Shown here piece by piece: positions 53,086 to 62,734 of a stretch of DNA of 64,000 bases (position 1 is the first letter of the stretch; each line of letters begins with the position of its first letter). The stretch comes from Streptomyces sp. SID14436 (GTDB lineage Bacteria; Actinomycetota; Actinomycetes; Streptomycetales; Streptomycetaceae), in assembly GCF_010548465.1 (NCBI RefSeq), contig NZ_JAAGMD010000791.1, forward strand, positions 27,144-91,143, given 5' to 3'. Position numbers and translations under genes: made by a program. Below the pieces are notes generated by a model that was given only the letters and a program-made list of their open reading frames with translations, did not search any database and was not told the origin of the DNA.

Positions 53086-54068
53086 TCGTCTACCTGGCGC
53101 GCAGGGCTCTTGGCGTGGCTGGGGTGCTGCTCGCCATCTGCGCAGTCACCTTCGTCATCTTCTATCTCCTCCCAGCCGACCCCGCCGCTGCCGCCTGCGG
53201 CAAGACATGCAGTCCCGAACGACTCGCAGAGGTACGTCACTTCATGGGACTCGATCAGCCCGTCTGGCGTCAGTTCGGTGACTACCTCACCGGCATCTTC
53301 GCCGGCCGGGACCTGGGCAGCGGCCCCCACACCATCCACTGCGGTTTCCCGTGCCTGGGCTACTCCTACGAAAACGCCCTGCCGGTGTGGAGCCTGCTGA
53401 TGGACCGTCTCCCCGTCTCCGCCTCCCTGGCTTTCGGCGCCGCCTGCATGTGGCTCGTCCTGGGACTGGGCGCAGGGGTGACCGCCGCACTCAAGAAGGG
53501 CGGACTGCTCGACCGGACGCTGATGGTAGGCGCCGTAGCCACCGCCTCCCTCCCCGTCTACTTCACCGCGGTCATGCTCATCTACGGGCTGGTCCGGATC
53601 GGAGGGCTCCTGCCGTATCCCACGTACATCCCGATAAGCAGCGACCCGTTCGGATGGGCGGCCAACCTCCTGCTCCCCTGGACCGCCCTGGCCCTCCTCT
53701 ACGCAGCGATGTACGCCCGCCAGAGCCGCAGCTCCATGATCGAGGCAATGACACAGCCGTACATCCGCACTGCCCGGGCAAAGGGCATGCCACGCCGCGT
53801 CGTAGTGATCAAACACGGCCTGCGCTCCGCCATGATGCCGGTGATCACCATCTTCGGCATGGATCTCGGAGCCCTGCTCGCCGGTGCCGTCATCACCGAG
53901 TCCATCTTCGGCATCCCCGGCGTCGGCCGCCTCTTCTACGATGCTCTGCAGCGCTCCGATCAGCCCGTTGTCCTGGGCGTCACCCTCCTGGCCGCGTTCT
54001 TCATCGTGGCAGCCAACGTCGTCATTGACCTGCTGTACGCCGTCATCGACCCCAGGGTGAGGAAATGA
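53082..54068 (+). CDS. Dipeptide ABC transporter permease (DppB-like)
   Basis: 328 residues. The N-terminal helix is YLARRALGVAGVLLAI, followed by the family stretch LPADPAAAACGK. The EAA loop reads PYIRTARAKGMPRRVVVIKHGLRSA and the end is YAVIDPRVR. There is an unusual Cys-containing periplasmic insert (CGFPCLGYS, near residues 87-95). The ATG overlaps the previous stop codon, and the stop overlaps the ATPase start. Confidence 0.92.
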   Translation: MIVYLARRALGVAGVLLAICAVTFVIFYLLPADPAAAACGKTCSPERLAEVRHFMGLDQPVWRQFGDYLTGIFAGRDLGSGPHTIHCGFPCLGYSYENALPVWSLLMDRLPVSASLAFGAACMWLVLGLGAGVTAALKKGGLLDRTLMVGAVATASLPVYFTAVMLIYGLVRIGGLLPYPTYIPISSDPFGWAANLLLPWTALALLYAAMYARQSRSSMIEAMTQPYIRTARAKGMPRRVVVIKHGLRSAMMPVITIFGMDLGALLAGAVITESIFGIPGVGRLFYDALQRSDQPVVLGVTLLAAFFIVAANVVIDLLYAVIDPRVRK

Positions 54069-55135
54069 TGCCGTCCACCACTGAGCCCGGCGTGCCCTTG
54101 CTGCGCGTGCGTGACCTGAAGGTCGCCTTCGACACCCCCGCCGGCACGGTCCAGGCAGTCGATGGGGTCTCTTTCACTGTCGAAGCCGGCCGCACCCTGG
54201 GCCTCGTGGGAGAGTCCGGCTCCGGCAAGTCGGTCACCTCACTGGCCGTTATGGGCCTGCACCAACGGGCACAGGTCAGTGGATCGATCACCTTGGCCGG
54301 ACAGGAACTGCTTCCTCTCACCGATCATCAGTTCAGCCGGCTGCGAGGGCGGAAGATGGCCATGGTCTTCCAGGACCCTCTGTCCGCGCTGCACCCCGCC
54401 TACACAGTCGGCGAACAGATCGCCGAGGCCCATCGGCACCACTTCGGCACCCGCAGGCGAGCCGCTCGCCGACAAGCTGTGGACATGCTCGGTGAGGTCG
54501 GCATACCCGAGCCTGCCCGCAGGGCAGGTGAGTACCCCCACCAGTTCTCCGGCGGCATGCGCCAGCGCGCCATGATTGCCATGGCCCTGTCCTGCGAACC
54601 GGACCTGCTCATCGCCGACGAACCCACCACCGCGCTCGACGTCACCGTCCAGGCTCAGATCATCGAACTCATCGCAAGAGTGCAGCAGGAGAGGCGGCTG
54701 GGCGTCCTGATGATCACCCACGACCTGGGCGTGGTGGCGCGTGTCGCCAACGACGTGCTCGTCATGTACGGCGGCCGGGCCGCTGAACAAGCTCCGGTCG
54801 ATGACCTCTTCCTGCGACCTGCCCATCCCTATACCCGCGGCTTGCTGGAATCCTTGCCGCGCCTGGACGATCCCGATGATGCACCGCTACGCGTCATCCC
54901 CGGCAGTCCGCCCTCACTTGCCGCCCCGATATCCGGCTGTCCCTTCGCCCCTCGTTGCCCCCAGGCAGAAAGAGCTGAAGAGCTGGTCCGCGCCCGCTGC
55001 ACAGGGGAACGGCCCCGGCCACAGGAGCACTCTTCCGGACGATCGGTGTCCTGCCACCTGCCCTTGCTCCCCGCCGTGAGGCCCCGACCCGCCCTGCCTC
55101 ACAGCGAAGACGATCAGGAGGAGAAGACCCGATGA
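54065..55135 (+). CDS. Dipeptide ABC transporter ATPase (DppD-like)
   Basis: 356 residues. Walker [11 protein letters not shown]-loop [15 protein letters not shown], signature FSGGMRQRA, Walker [15 protein letters not shown] and H-loop MITHDLG. The C-terminal oligopeptide/dipeptide extension has the Cys-rich signature [12 protein letters not shown]. Overlaps its neighbours by 4 bases on each side. Confidence 0.93.
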   Translation: MMPSTTEPGVPLLRVRDLKVAFDTPAGTVQAVDGVSFTVEAGRTLGLVGESGSGKSVTSLAVMGLHQRAQVSGSITLAGQELLPLTDHQFSRLRGRKMAMVFQDPLSALHPAYTVGEQIAEAHRHHFGTRRRAARRQAVDMLGEVGIPEPARRAGEYPHQFSGGMRQRAMIAMALSCEPDLLIADEPTTALDVTVQAQIIELIARVQQERRLGVLMITHDLGVVARVANDVLVMYGGRAAEQAPVDDLFLRPAHPYTRGLLESLPRLDDPDDAPLRVIPGSPPSLAAPISGCPFAPRCPQAERAEELVRARCTGERPRPQEHSSGRSVSCHLPLLPAVRPRPALPHSEDDQEEKTR

Positions 55136-56160
55136 TCCATGCTCGACGAGACTCCCAGAGCCCAGAGGAACGGACCGCTGCCGTCGAAACGCCCCTGATG
55201 TCCGTCCGCGGGCTGACCAAAGCCTTCCCGGGCCGCCGCGTCCGGGGCCGGGCAGCCGCTCCGGTCCGAGCAGTGGACGGGGTGGACCTCGACCTGGCGA
55301 GGGGCGAAACGCTCGGCCTGGTCGGTGAGTCCGGATGCGGGAAGTCCACCACCGGACGCATGCTTGTGCGTCTCCTGGAACCCACTGCCGGCACAGTCGA
55401 GTTCGAGGGGCGGGACATCACACACGCCTCATCGCGTGAACTGAGGCCTGTACGCCGGCGTCTGCAGATCATTTTTCAAGACCCCTATGCCTCCCTCAAC
55501 CCCCGGCAGACCATCGCCCGTATCATCGCCGAACCCTTGCTGGTCCAGGGCTCCTCCGCACGGGCCGCACGGCTGAGGGCCGCGGAACTGCTGGCGATGG
55601 TGGGCCTCGGCGATGAACATCTGGACCGTTACCCGCACCAGTTCTCCGGAGGCCAGGCGCAACGCGTCGGCATCGCGCGAGCCCTGGCCACCGGACCCCG
55701 CCTCGTCATCGCCGACGAACCCGTCTCGGCGCTCGACGTCTCCGTGCAAGCCCAAGTGGTCAACCTGATGGAACGTCTTCAACGCGAGCTCGACCTGGCC
55801 TTCCTCTTCATCGCGCACGATCTGTCTGTCGTCAAGCGGGTATGCGACCGGGTGGCGGTGATGTACCTCGGTCGTATCGTCGAGATCGGTGACAAGCACG
55901 AGGTTTACACTGCGGCGGCCCATCCCTACACCCGTGCGCTGCTCTCGGCTGTACCGCTGCCCGATCCCGCACAGGAGCGTCGTAGAGAGAGGATCATTCT
56001 TCTGGGCGACCCGCCCAGTCCGGCCGCGCCCCCGACGGGCTGCAGCTTCCACCCACGTTGCCCGAAGGCACAGCCGGTCTGCCGCACCGAACAGCCTTCT
56101 CTGCAGGTTGTCGGCTCGGGAATGCGTAAGGCGGCTTGTCACTTCCCCGAGATCCAGTGA
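55132..56160 (+). CDS. Dipeptide ABC transporter ATPase (DppF-like)
   Basis: 342 residues. Walker [12 protein letters not shown]-loop [13 protein letters not shown], signature [10 protein letters not shown], Walker [15 protein letters not shown] and H-loop FIAHDLS. The C-terminal [12 protein letters not shown] is the oligopeptide-family Cys cluster. Last gene of the operon; its stop codon is immediately followed by the truncated end of a thioesterase gene. Confidence 0.93.
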   Translation: MIHARRDSQSPEERTAAVETPLMSVRGLTKAFPGRRVRGRAAAPVRAVDGVDLDLARGETLGLVGESGCGKSTTGRMLVRLLEPTAGTVEFEGRDITHASSRELRPVRRRLQIIFQDPYASLNPRQTIARIIAEPLLVQGSSARAARLRAAELLAMVGLGDEHLDRYPHQFSGGQAQRVGIARALATGPRLVIADEPVSALDVSVQAQVVNLMERLQRELDLAFLFIAHDLSVVKRVCDRVAVMYLGRIVEIGDKHEVYTAAAHPYTRALLSAVPLPDPAQERRRERIILLGDPPSPAAPPTGCSFHPRCPKAQPVCRTEQPSLQVVGSGMRKAACHFPEIQ

Positions 56161-56162
56161 AA

Positions 56163-56422
56163 CCTGCGTATGTCACCAAGGGATCGCCGGCACGTACCGG
56201 GGCCAGGAACGCCATCCCGTCGACAGAGGCGGTCACCGGGGGCCCGTGGGCGTGTCGTCCGGCGGCAGCCGCAGCTGCGTCGTCGATCAGCTTCATCACC
56301 ACTCCGCCGTGGATGGTGCCGTACAGGTTGGTGTCGTGTTCGCTCATGATGTGCGCGAGCGTCACCCGTGATGCGGCCGGGTGCTTCGTGTCGGTGGGCA
56401 GGGTGGCATGTCGGTCGGCCAC
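56163..56422 (-). pseudogene. Hotdog-fold acyl-CoA thioesterase, 3'-truncated
   Basis: GTG 56422 with AAGGAGAG starts a YciA-type thioesterase: SRVTLAHIMSEHDTNLYGTIHGGVVMKLID (catalytic Asp region), then AFLAPVRAGDPLVTYAG. Similarity ends exactly next to the dppF stop codon; the second half of the hotdog fold is missing and the frame runs into antisense dppF. The dpp operon, or a deletion beside it, cut this gene. Confidence 0.75.
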
Positions 56423-56481
56423 GTCAACTCTCCTTCGCGAGTCGGGACAAGGGCGGAACCGCATGCGAGTACGGGTGCGCG

Positions 56482-56690
56482 GGCAGGTGGCAGGTCTTCG
56501 GACTCGCGGGCACGTCTCGTCGTACGACACTCCTGCCGGCCGTCGCTTCCCAGGCCCGGTACGTCGGACCCAGTGCGTATGACGGCGGTCGTTTCCGCTC
56601 ACCGCTGCGGGGCAGTCCCGGTGTCCCACCGGGTTCCCTCTCACGACGCCCTGCCGTGGGGGCCCCATGCCTTCAGGGCTATGGGGGAGG
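56482..56690 (-). promoter_or_regulatory. Cobalamin riboswitch upstream of the truncated thioesterase
   Basis: On the minus strand the B12 element is recognisable in order: GGGAACCCGGTG (56630s), ACTGCCCCGCAGCGGTGAG, then CGCACTGGG near 56570, and the 3' B12 box GAGTCCGAAGACCTGCCACC (56486-56505). It ends 60 bp before the thioesterase start. A thioesterase is an unusual target, and it is broken. Confidence 0.85.
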
Positions 56691-56758
56691 GCGGGGCGAA
56701 CCAGCTGCGCGCGCGATCCTACGGGCCGCGTCTCGTCGTTCGGGGCCTGGGGCCGCCC

Positions 56759-57607
56759 TCAGTTCGCTGCCACCGTGCCCAGGAAGCGGATGTGCGGCCG
56801 GTCGCCCGGGCCGGAGCGGGTGACCTCGGTGCGTACGCCGTACACGTCGGCGATCAAGGGCTCGGTCAATGTGTCGCCCGGGGTTCCGGCAGCGACCACC
56901 CGGCCGCCCCTGAGGACGACGACCTGGTCGCAGTACATGGCCGCCAGGTTCAGGTCGTGCAGGGCGACGACGCTGGTGACGGGGAGTTCGACGATCAGCT
57001 TCAACAAGTCGAGCTGGTGCTGGATGTCGAGGTGGTTGGTGGGTTCGTCCAGGAGCAACTCGCGCGGTTCCTGGGCCAGGGCGCGGGCGATCTGCACGCG
57101 CTGGCGCTCGCCGCCGGAGAGCGTGTGCCAGGGCTGGTCCGCGCGGCCGGTGAGGCCGGTGCGCTCAAGGGCGCTGCGCACGGCTTCCTCGTCGGCCGCG
57201 GTGGCGGGGGTCCAAGCGCGTCGGTGCGGGATGCGGCCGAGGCGTACGACGTCGAGAACGGTCAGCTCGACGAGGGTGTCGGAGTGCTGCTCGACGACGG
57301 CAACGCGCCTGGCCACGGCGCGGCGGCCCCAGTCGCCGAGGGGACGCCCGTCGAGGGTGACGATGCCGGAGGCGGGGGCGAGGACGCCGGACAGCAGCCG
57401 CAGCAGCGTCGACTTGCCGGAGCCGTTGGGGCCGAGCACCCCGGTCACGGAGCCGGGCCGGGGGGTGAGGCTCACACCGTCGACGATCAGCCGCCCGTCG
57501 AGGGCGCGGCTCACGCGGTCGGCAGCGAGGGTGTGCGGCCCGGCGGGTGCCTGTCCACGGCCGGGCGGCCGGGTACCGTCGTCCCGCCGCTCGGTGCCGG
57601 TCGTCAT
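56759..57607 (-). CDS. btuD: Vitamin B12 ABC importer ATPase (BtuD/FecE type)
   Basis: 282 residues. Walker A GPNGSGKST, signature LSGGERQRVQ, Walker B LLLDEPTNHLD and H-loop VVALHDLNLAA. Closest in type to FecE/BtuD ATPases of metal-chelate import. ATG 57607 overlaps the permease stop by 4 bases. The cobalamin riboswitch upstream of the operon supports B12 as substrate over siderophores. Confidence 0.85.
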   Translation of the reverse strand: MTTGTERRDDGTRPPGRGQAPAGPHTLAADRVSRALDGRLIVDGVSLTPRPGSVTGVLGPNGSGKSTLLRLLSGVLAPASGIVTLDGRPLGDWGRRAVARRVAVVEQHSDTLVELTVLDVVRLGRIPHRRAWTPATAADEEAVRSALERTGLTGRADQPWHTLSGGERQRVQIARALAQEPRELLLDEPTNHLDIQHQLDLLKLIVELPVTSVVALHDLNLAAMYCDQVVVLRGGRVVAAGTPGDTLTEPLIADVYGVRTEVTRSGPGDRPHIRFLGTVAAN

Positions 57608-58668
57608 CGCATCCTCCTCGTGCGGTACAGGACCAGGACGAACGCCGGAACACCGACGAGTGAGGTGACCACGCCCACCGGCACCTCCTGGGGGTCGAGG
57701 ACGGTACGGGCCAGGGTGTCGGCCCAGACCAGGAACACCGCCCCGGCGAGCGCGGTGACCGGCAGCAGCCTGGCGTGCCCCGGGCCGACGAGGGCGCGGG
57801 CGGCGTGCGGCAGGACCAGGCCGACGAAGCCGATCGCCCCCGCCGAGCTGACCAGCGCGGCGGTCAGCAGCGCGGTCACGCACAGCAGCACCAACCGGGT
57901 CCGGGCGACGGACACCCCGAGCGTGGCCGCGGCGTTCTGGCCGAAGGCGAAGGCGTCCAGGGTGCGTGCGTAGCCGAGGCACAGCACGAGGGCGAGCGCC
58001 AGGACGGCCGCGCAGAGCCCCACTTCGGTCCAGCCGGCCCCGCTGAGCGAGCCGAGCATCCAGAACAGCACGCCCCGGGTGGTCTCCGCGTCGGCCGCCG
58101 TCGTCACGACGAACGAGGTCAGGGCGGAGAACAACTGCATCGCGGCCACCCCGGACAGGACCACCCGGTCGGTCGTCCCGCCGAGGGTGTGGCTGAGGAG
58201 CAGCACCAGAGCGAACGAGCTCAGGGCGCCCACGAAGGCGCCGCCGGAGACGGTCAGGACGCCGCCGCCGGCGCCCAGGACGATCACGGCGACGGCGCCG
58301 GTCGACGCACCGGAGGAGACGCCCAGGACGAAGGGATCGGCGAGGGGGTTGCGCAGCAGGGACTGCATCACCGCGCCGCACACGGCGAGTCCGGCCCCGC
58401 ACACCGCGGCGAGCAGGGTGCGAGGCAGCCGCAGGTTCCACACGATGCCCTCGCGGATCGGCGTGAGATCCGTCGAACCCCAGCCCAGGTGGGAGGCGAT
58501 CACCGACCACACGTCGCCCACCGCGATGTCCGCCGGACCGATGGTGATGGCCACGGCGACGGACGCGGTGAGCACCGCCAGCCCGGCGCCCAGGCCGGCG
58601 ACGACGCGCACCACCCGGACGGCACCCCGCATGGGGCGGACCGGGGAGGACCGCAGGGCGGTTCTCAT
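57604..58668 (-). CDS. btuC: Vitamin B12 ABC importer permease (BtuC/FecCD type)
   Basis: 354 residues, about ten transmembrane helices. FecCD signatures are RLPRTLLAAVCGAGLAVCG, MQSLLRNPLADPFVLGVSSGA and, near the end, GAIGFVGLVLPHAARALVG. The ATG overlaps the binding-protein stop codon (ATGA). Confidence 0.87.
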   Translation of the reverse strand: MRTALRSSPVRPMRGAVRVVRVVAGLGAGLAVLTASVAVAITIGPADIAVGDVWSVIASHLGWGSTDLTPIREGIVWNLRLPRTLLAAVCGAGLAVCGAVMQSLLRNPLADPFVLGVSSGASTGAVAVIVLGAGGGVLTVSGGAFVGALSSFALVLLLSHTLGGTTDRVVLSGVAAMQLFSALTSFVVTTAADAETTRGVLFWMLGSLSGAGWTEVGLCAAVLALALVLCLGYARTLDAFAFGQNAAATLGVSVARTRLVLLCVTALLTAALVSSAGAIGFVGLVLPHAARALVGPGHARLLPVTALAGAVFLVWADTLARTVLDPQEVPVGVVTSLVGVPAFVLVLYRTRRMR

Positions 58669-59705
58669 CCGGCGAGCCCGTACTCGCGCAGCGCCGCGGC
58701 GACCTTCTCCACGCCCTCGACGGTACGGATCGTCGGGTTCATGGCCTGCCCGCTGAGCAGGACGTACCGCTTCTCCTTCACCGCCTTCATGTTCTTCGTC
58801 GCCGGGTTCGACTGCAGGAACGCGATCTTCTTCGCGGCCGACTCGGCGGTCTGCGACTTGCGCGTGAGGTCGCCGATGACGAGCACGTCGGGATCGCGGT
58901 CGGCGACGGTCTCCCAGTTGATCTGGGGCCACTCCTGAGTGCTGTCGTCGAAGACGTTCTGCGCGCCGAGCGCGTGGGTGATGATGCCGGGCGCGCCGCA
59001 GCAGCCCGCCATGTAGGGGGACTCCTGGTTCGCGAACCAGTACAGGACGGTGGTGTCCTCGGCGCGGATCCCCGCCGTGGCCTTCGTCACCCGGCTCTTC
59101 AGCCGGGCGACGAGATTCTCGCCCCGCTCGTCCACGCCGAAGACCCGGGCCAGTTCCCGTACTTCGCGGTAGACCGTCTCCATGGTCAGGGGCTTGGTCC
59201 GTGAGCCGTCGCCGTCGCCGCTGTTGTCCTTGCCCTCGCAGTCGGCGGGTGACAGGTACGTCGGTACGCCGAGCTCCTCGAACTTCTCGCGGGAGGCCAC
59301 CCCGCCCTTGCTCAGGGTGGAGGTGAAGGAGGAGGCGACGAAGTCCGGTTCGGTGTCCAGGACTCGTTCGAACGACGGCTGGTTGTCGGCGAGTCGGGGC
59401 ACCTTGGCGTTGGCCTTCTCGAGCCCCGTCATGACCGGGTCGGTCCAGGTGGCGGTTCCCACCACGCGGTCGGCGAGGCCGAGGGAGAGCAGGATCTCGG
59501 TGGTGCCCTGGTTCAGGGACACGGCTCTCTTCGGCGGAGCCTCGACCGTCACCTTCTGCCCGCAGTTGTCGAACGTGACGGCTCCTGCATCCGAGCCGCC
59601 GGACTTCGGGGACGAGCCGGAGTCGGAGCCGGAACCGCACGCGGTGAGCAGCAGTGCCCCGGTCAGGAGCAGGACGGAACAACAGGCGGGACGTGACAAG
59701 TGCAC
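58665..59705 (-). CDS. btuF: Vitamin B12 ABC importer binding lipoprotein (BtuF type)
   Basis: 346 residues. The lipobox ends LLTAC with Cys23; a Ser/Gly-rich linker follows. The periplasmic-binding fold type III (PF01497) shows PKRAVSLNQGTTEILLSLGLADRVVG, VLDTEPDFVASS and TVADRDPDVLVIGD. GTG start. Directly preceded by a cobalamin riboswitch; first gene of the btuFCD operon. Confidence 0.87.
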   Translation of the reverse strand: MHLSRPACCSVLLLTGALLLTACGSGSDSGSSPKSGGSDAGAVTFDNCGQKVTVEAPPKRAVSLNQGTTEILLSLGLADRVVGTATWTDPVMTGLEKANAKVPRLADNQPSFERVLDTEPDFVASSFTSTLSKGGVASREKFEELGVPTYLSPADCEGKDNSGDGDGSRTKPLTMETVYREVRELARVFGVDERGENLVARLKSRVTKATAGIRAEDTTVLYWFANQESPYMAGCCGAPGIITHALGAQNVFDDSTQEWPQINWETVADRDPDVLVIGDLTRKSQTAESAAKKIAFLQSNPATKNMKAVKEKRYVLLSGQAMNPTIRTVEGVEKVAAALREYGLAG

Positions 59706-59761
59706 GGTTGCGGCTTCCTAGGCGTCGGGACCCATACGCGGGGTCCGTGCGGACGATCGGT

Positions 59762-59935
59762 CGCCAGCAGGTCTTCGGACTCGGGATCACCCCGGCGGGA
59801 CGCCTTCCCGGACCCGGCCGTGACCGTCGTCCAGTGGCTCTGCTGCCCCGCCCGTCACCCTCACCGCTGCGCGTCAGTTCCGGACTCTCACCGGATTCCC
59901 TGACCCGTGCACGTGTACGGACACGCCCACGAGTT
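59762..59935 (-). promoter_or_regulatory. btuF: Cobalamin riboswitch of the B12 importer operon
   Basis: On the minus strand: GGGAATCCGGTGAGAGTCCG, CGCAGCGGTGA, the conserved GCCACTGG (59830s), and the B12 box GAGTCCGAAGACCTGCTGG (59765-59783). It lies 57 bp before the btuF start. High B12 should shut off the importer. Confidence 0.92.
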
Positions 59936-59949
59936 CGACTGGCGTCCGG

Positions 59950-60355
59950 AAGTTACCACAGCCTTACCCATGTGGTCCGACCTGCCCGTCGGCGGTGCCC
60001 GCCGGGCCGAGGCGCGCTCCCCTCAGGTGGCCGCCGCTCCCAGTGGCTTCTCCGGCGCTGGTTCGGCCATGCGAGTCCCCAGGCGTCGGCCGAAGGGGAC
60101 AAAGGCCACTGCGGCGCGGGCCAGGTCTGCCGGACCCCCGACCGCAGCGGTTGTATGACGTCCTGCTCGTGATCGTCTTCTCGACCAGCACCGTCCGGCG
60201 CCCATGGCGCCGCAATTCCCGAGCCCCGCCATCGCGGGCCGAACGCGCCGCGGCCCGAGCGGGAAGCCAAGTCCGCTGCCGTCGCGGATCCTTCGCCCCG
60301 TCCGGGAACCGTCCGCCTCTCCCCTCCGACTGCTGTGAGGAGGCAGGGAGGTGGC
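59950..60355. other. Intergenic region with a possible gene remnant
   Basis: No gene is convincing. On the minus strand 60023-60160 reads like a protein C-terminus (DLARAAVAFVPFGRRLG ... PLGAAAT, then stop), but nothing upstream continues it. It may be another deletion relic. The promoter of the B12 riboswitch should lie near 59940-59980. Confidence 0.3.
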
Positions 60356-60991
60356 ATGGAAGGGCTGGATGTCCGGATGTCGGGCGTCGTGTGCCGGCAC
60401 GGCCGGGTCGAGGCCGTGCGCGACGTCGATCTCGACGTCGTGCGCGGGCAACGGGTGGCGCTGACCGGTACCAACGGGTCGGGCAAGACCACGTTGCTGC
60501 GTGCTGTTCTGGGGCTGCACCGGCATGTCGCGGGCCGGATCCTGGTGGGTGGCCGGGACACCGGGAGTGCTGCCGAGTGGGCGTGGCGGCGACGGGCGTG
60601 CGCGTGGATCCCGCAGAAGCCGGCGACCGGCCGTTTTCCCTTGCTGGCAAGCGAGTTGCTGACCAGTGGCGGTGCGCGTGCCGAGGCGGTGGAGGCGGCC
60701 GACAAGCTCGGGGTCGGGCATCTCGCCGACCGGCCGTTGCACACTCTGTCCGGTGGTCAGCTTCAGCGTATGTACCTGGCGCGGGCGGTCGGCTGTGTGG
60801 CGGCCGGGGCGGGCGTCCTGCTCGCCGACGAGCCCACCGCCGCCCTTGACTTCTCCGGTCAGGAGGAGGCGGCCGACGTCCTGCTCTCCTTGCCGGTGAC
60901 CGTCGTGGTCGTCACCCACGACCGGGCTCTGGCCGAGCGCTGCGACCGGGTGCTGGAGATGGCCGCGGGACGTCTGCGGGAGGTCCGGTGA
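60356..60991 (+). CDS. ABC transporter ATPase, Zn/Mn-type (ZnuC-like)
   Basis: 211 residues. Walker A GTNGSGKTT, Q-loop IPQKPATGRF, signature LSGGQLQRMYLARA, Walker B LLADEPTAALD and H-loop VVVTHDRAL. This is the compact metal-ion (ABC-3) ATPase type. ATG 60356 with AGGGAGGT. The following permease gene overlaps by GTGA but is broken, so the system is probably not functional unless another permease substitutes. Confidence 0.82.
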   Translation: MEGLDVRMSGVVCRHGRVEAVRDVDLDVVRGQRVALTGTNGSGKTTLLRAVLGLHRHVAGRILVGGRDTGSAAEWAWRRRACAWIPQKPATGRFPLLASELLTSGGARAEAVEAADKLGVGHLADRPLHTLSGGQLQRMYLARAVGCVAAGAGVLLADEPTAALDFSGQEEAADVLLSLPVTVVVVTHDRALAERCDRVLEMAAGRLREVR

Positions 60992-61090
60992 GCGTCCTGG
61001 CCGCGGCCGACGTCGGTCAGCTCCTGCAGCTCGTGCCCGTTCAACGGGCGGGTGTCGCCCTGCTGGTGGCCGCGGTCGGACTGCCGGTCC
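60988..61090 (+). pseudogene. ABC-3-type metal permease, N-terminal fragment
   Basis: GTG 60988 overlaps the ATPase stop codon and opens a frame with LGQLLQLVPVQRA-like residues (VGQLLQLVPVQRAGVALLVAAVGLP), the first helix of a ZnuB/MntB permease. Similarity stops within ~35 residues and the frame becomes Pro/Arg-rich nonsense ending at 61257. Deletion remnant. Confidence 0.6.
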
Positions 61091-61275
61091 CGGGGGCCTC
61101 CCGGGGAGACCGCTGTCGTCTGACAGCCGGATCACCGCCACCGCCTTCCACACGGCGGCGGTCTCCCGTCCGCGCTTCCCTGCGGCCGGATCTCCCCAAC
61201 ACCCGTGCGACCGCCGACGGCGCCCGTGCCGTGCCCGGCCCGTGCGCGCGGGACTGAAGGAAGGACCACAGGACC

Positions 61276-61392
61276 ATGACCCCTGCCCTGCCCACCGTGA
61301 CCGACGAGACGGTCACCGCCTGGGCGCTCGCCGCCGGCGGCGGCGACAGCGAAGCGGTCGACCGTTTCGTCCGGGCACTGCAACGCGACGTA
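61276..61392 (+). pseudogene. ECF sigma factor, N-terminal fragment
   Basis: ATG 61276 starts TVTDETVTAWALAAGGGDSEAVDRFVRALQRDV, the N-terminus of an extracytoplasmic-function sigma factor (start of region 2). After about 39 residues it is fused out of frame to a copper-chaperone gene. Confidence 0.65.
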
Positions 61393-61396
61393 CGTC

Positions 61397-61891
61397 TGGA
61401 CGCCCACCCGGCGACGACTCGCGGACACCGCCCTGGCCGCTCTGGCACCGGTCTGCGCCTGTGTGCTGGCCCTGGGCGGTCTCGCGGTCTGGACCGCCAC
61501 GGGCAACGCCGGTACCCCCGCACGCATCGGGGTCACCGACGCGCGGCTCTTCCTCCCGTCGCGGGGAGTGCCGGAGACAGCGGCATTCTTCAAGATCATT
61601 AACGCCGGTGGCGCCCAGGACCGGCTGATGGGGGTGACTTCGTCCGACGTCACCGAGGGCATCTCCCTCAGCAGCCACCGGATGACCACCGGCGGAGCCG
61701 CATACCGCTGGCCCACGGAGTCACTGTCCATCCCCGCCGGGGGCACCCTCGACATGTCTCCGCACAGCAGCGATGTGACCGTCCCGGCCGCGACACGCTG
61801 GGCGGAGGGCGACCTGGTGCCCTTCACCCTTCACTTCGAGCACAGCGGGCGAATGGAGGTCCTGGCGGTGGTCGTCCGGCCCGGGTCCTGA
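61397..61891 (+). pseudogene. PCu(A)C-type copper chaperone, start codon lost
   Basis: A frame of about 164 residues. A basic, then hydrophobic signal or anchor segment (RRRLADTALAALAPVCACVLALGG) leads to the PCuAC domain: DARLFLPSRGVPETAAFFKI, a SSHRM metal-type segment and GDLVPFTLHFEHSG. In functional proteins the metal sites are H/M-rich; here HRMTTGG and DMSPHSS are visible. There is no start codon before the signal segment because a deletion has joined the sigma-factor fragment here. GTG 61463 would give a product without the signal. Confidence 0.6.
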
Positions 61892-62271
61892 TGACGGCGC
61901 TGCGCGGCGGAGCACCGTGGGGCGTACGGCGCTCCGCCACGCGCTGTCAGGCGGTGACCGCATCGGCCACCTCGTACCCGGCTTCGGTGACAGCCGCGCG
62001 GACCAGGGCGTCGAGGGCCTGGCGCATCGTCAGGTCAGTCAGCATCTGGTCAGCATGAGTCCGCACGCATTCCGGGACAGGTGTTCGGGGCGGTGCTTGG
62101 TCGGCCATGGTGCGACAGTCCGGATCGGACGGAAGCGCAGGCGAGGAGCCTTCTTGCCCGAGTGGGGTCCGTGTTCTCCGGAATCTTCGAGTGCGACGCG
62201 TGCCGGTGTACAGTGAACGACGCCCCTGACCTGCAGAAAGCTGGCGGGGAGCCGTCTTCTAGGAGTCCAAA
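61892..62271. other. Intergenic region before panD
   Basis: 380 bp with no complete gene. On the minus strand 61950-62030 ends LVRAAVTEAGYEVADAV, like the C-terminus of a heavy-metal-associated domain, and may be a remnant of a copper chaperone. The panD promoter should lie at about 62150-62250. Confidence 0.35.
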
Positions 62272-62691
62272 GTGCTGCGAACTTTGATGAAGTCCAAGAT
62301 CCATCGCGCCACCGTCACCCAGGCCGACCTGCACTACGTGGGATCCGTGACGATCGATGCCGATCTGCTCGACGCCGCCGATCTGCTGCCCGGTGAGCTC
62401 GTGCACATCGTCGACATCACCAACGGGGCACGGCTCGAGACGTATGTGATCGAGGGGGAGCGCGGGTCCGGCGTGGTCGGGATCAACGGGGCGGCGGCGC
62501 ACCTCGTGCACCCCGGGGATCTGGTGATCATCATCAGTTACGCTCAGGTGTCCGACGCCGAGGCGCGGGTACTGGAGCCGCGGGTCGTGCACGTGGACCG
62601 CGACAACCGGATCGTCGCGCTGGGTGCCGACCCGTCCGAGCCGGTCCCCGGGTCGGACCAGGAGCGCAGCCCGCAGGCCGCCACGGCCTGA
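62272..62691 (+). CDS. panD: Aspartate 1-decarboxylase
   Basis: 139 residues. The start [33 protein letters not shown] is characteristic of PanD. The Gly-Ser in YVGSVTID is the self-cleavage site that makes the pyruvoyl cofactor. [18 protein letters not shown] is also conserved. The GTG start 62272 follows AGGAG. It makes beta-alanine for pantothenate and CoA. A housekeeping gene at the edge of the damaged region. Confidence 0.96.
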   Translation: MLRTLMKSKIHRATVTQADLHYVGSVTIDADLLDAADLLPGELVHIVDITNGARLETYVIEGERGSGVVGINGAAAHLVHPGDLVIIISYAQVSDAEARVLEPRVVHVDRDNRIVALGADPSEPVPGSDQERSPQAATA

Positions 62692-62734
62692 GGGGCCGCG
62701 CCGCCGCAGACCGAGGCAGGAGCGTGGTGTGTCC

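Noticed and set aside
56171..56180. Another ATGTCAC occurrence
   Set aside because: It lies inside the truncated thioesterase coding remnant, not in a promoter, and lacks the flanking bases; taken as a chance copy.
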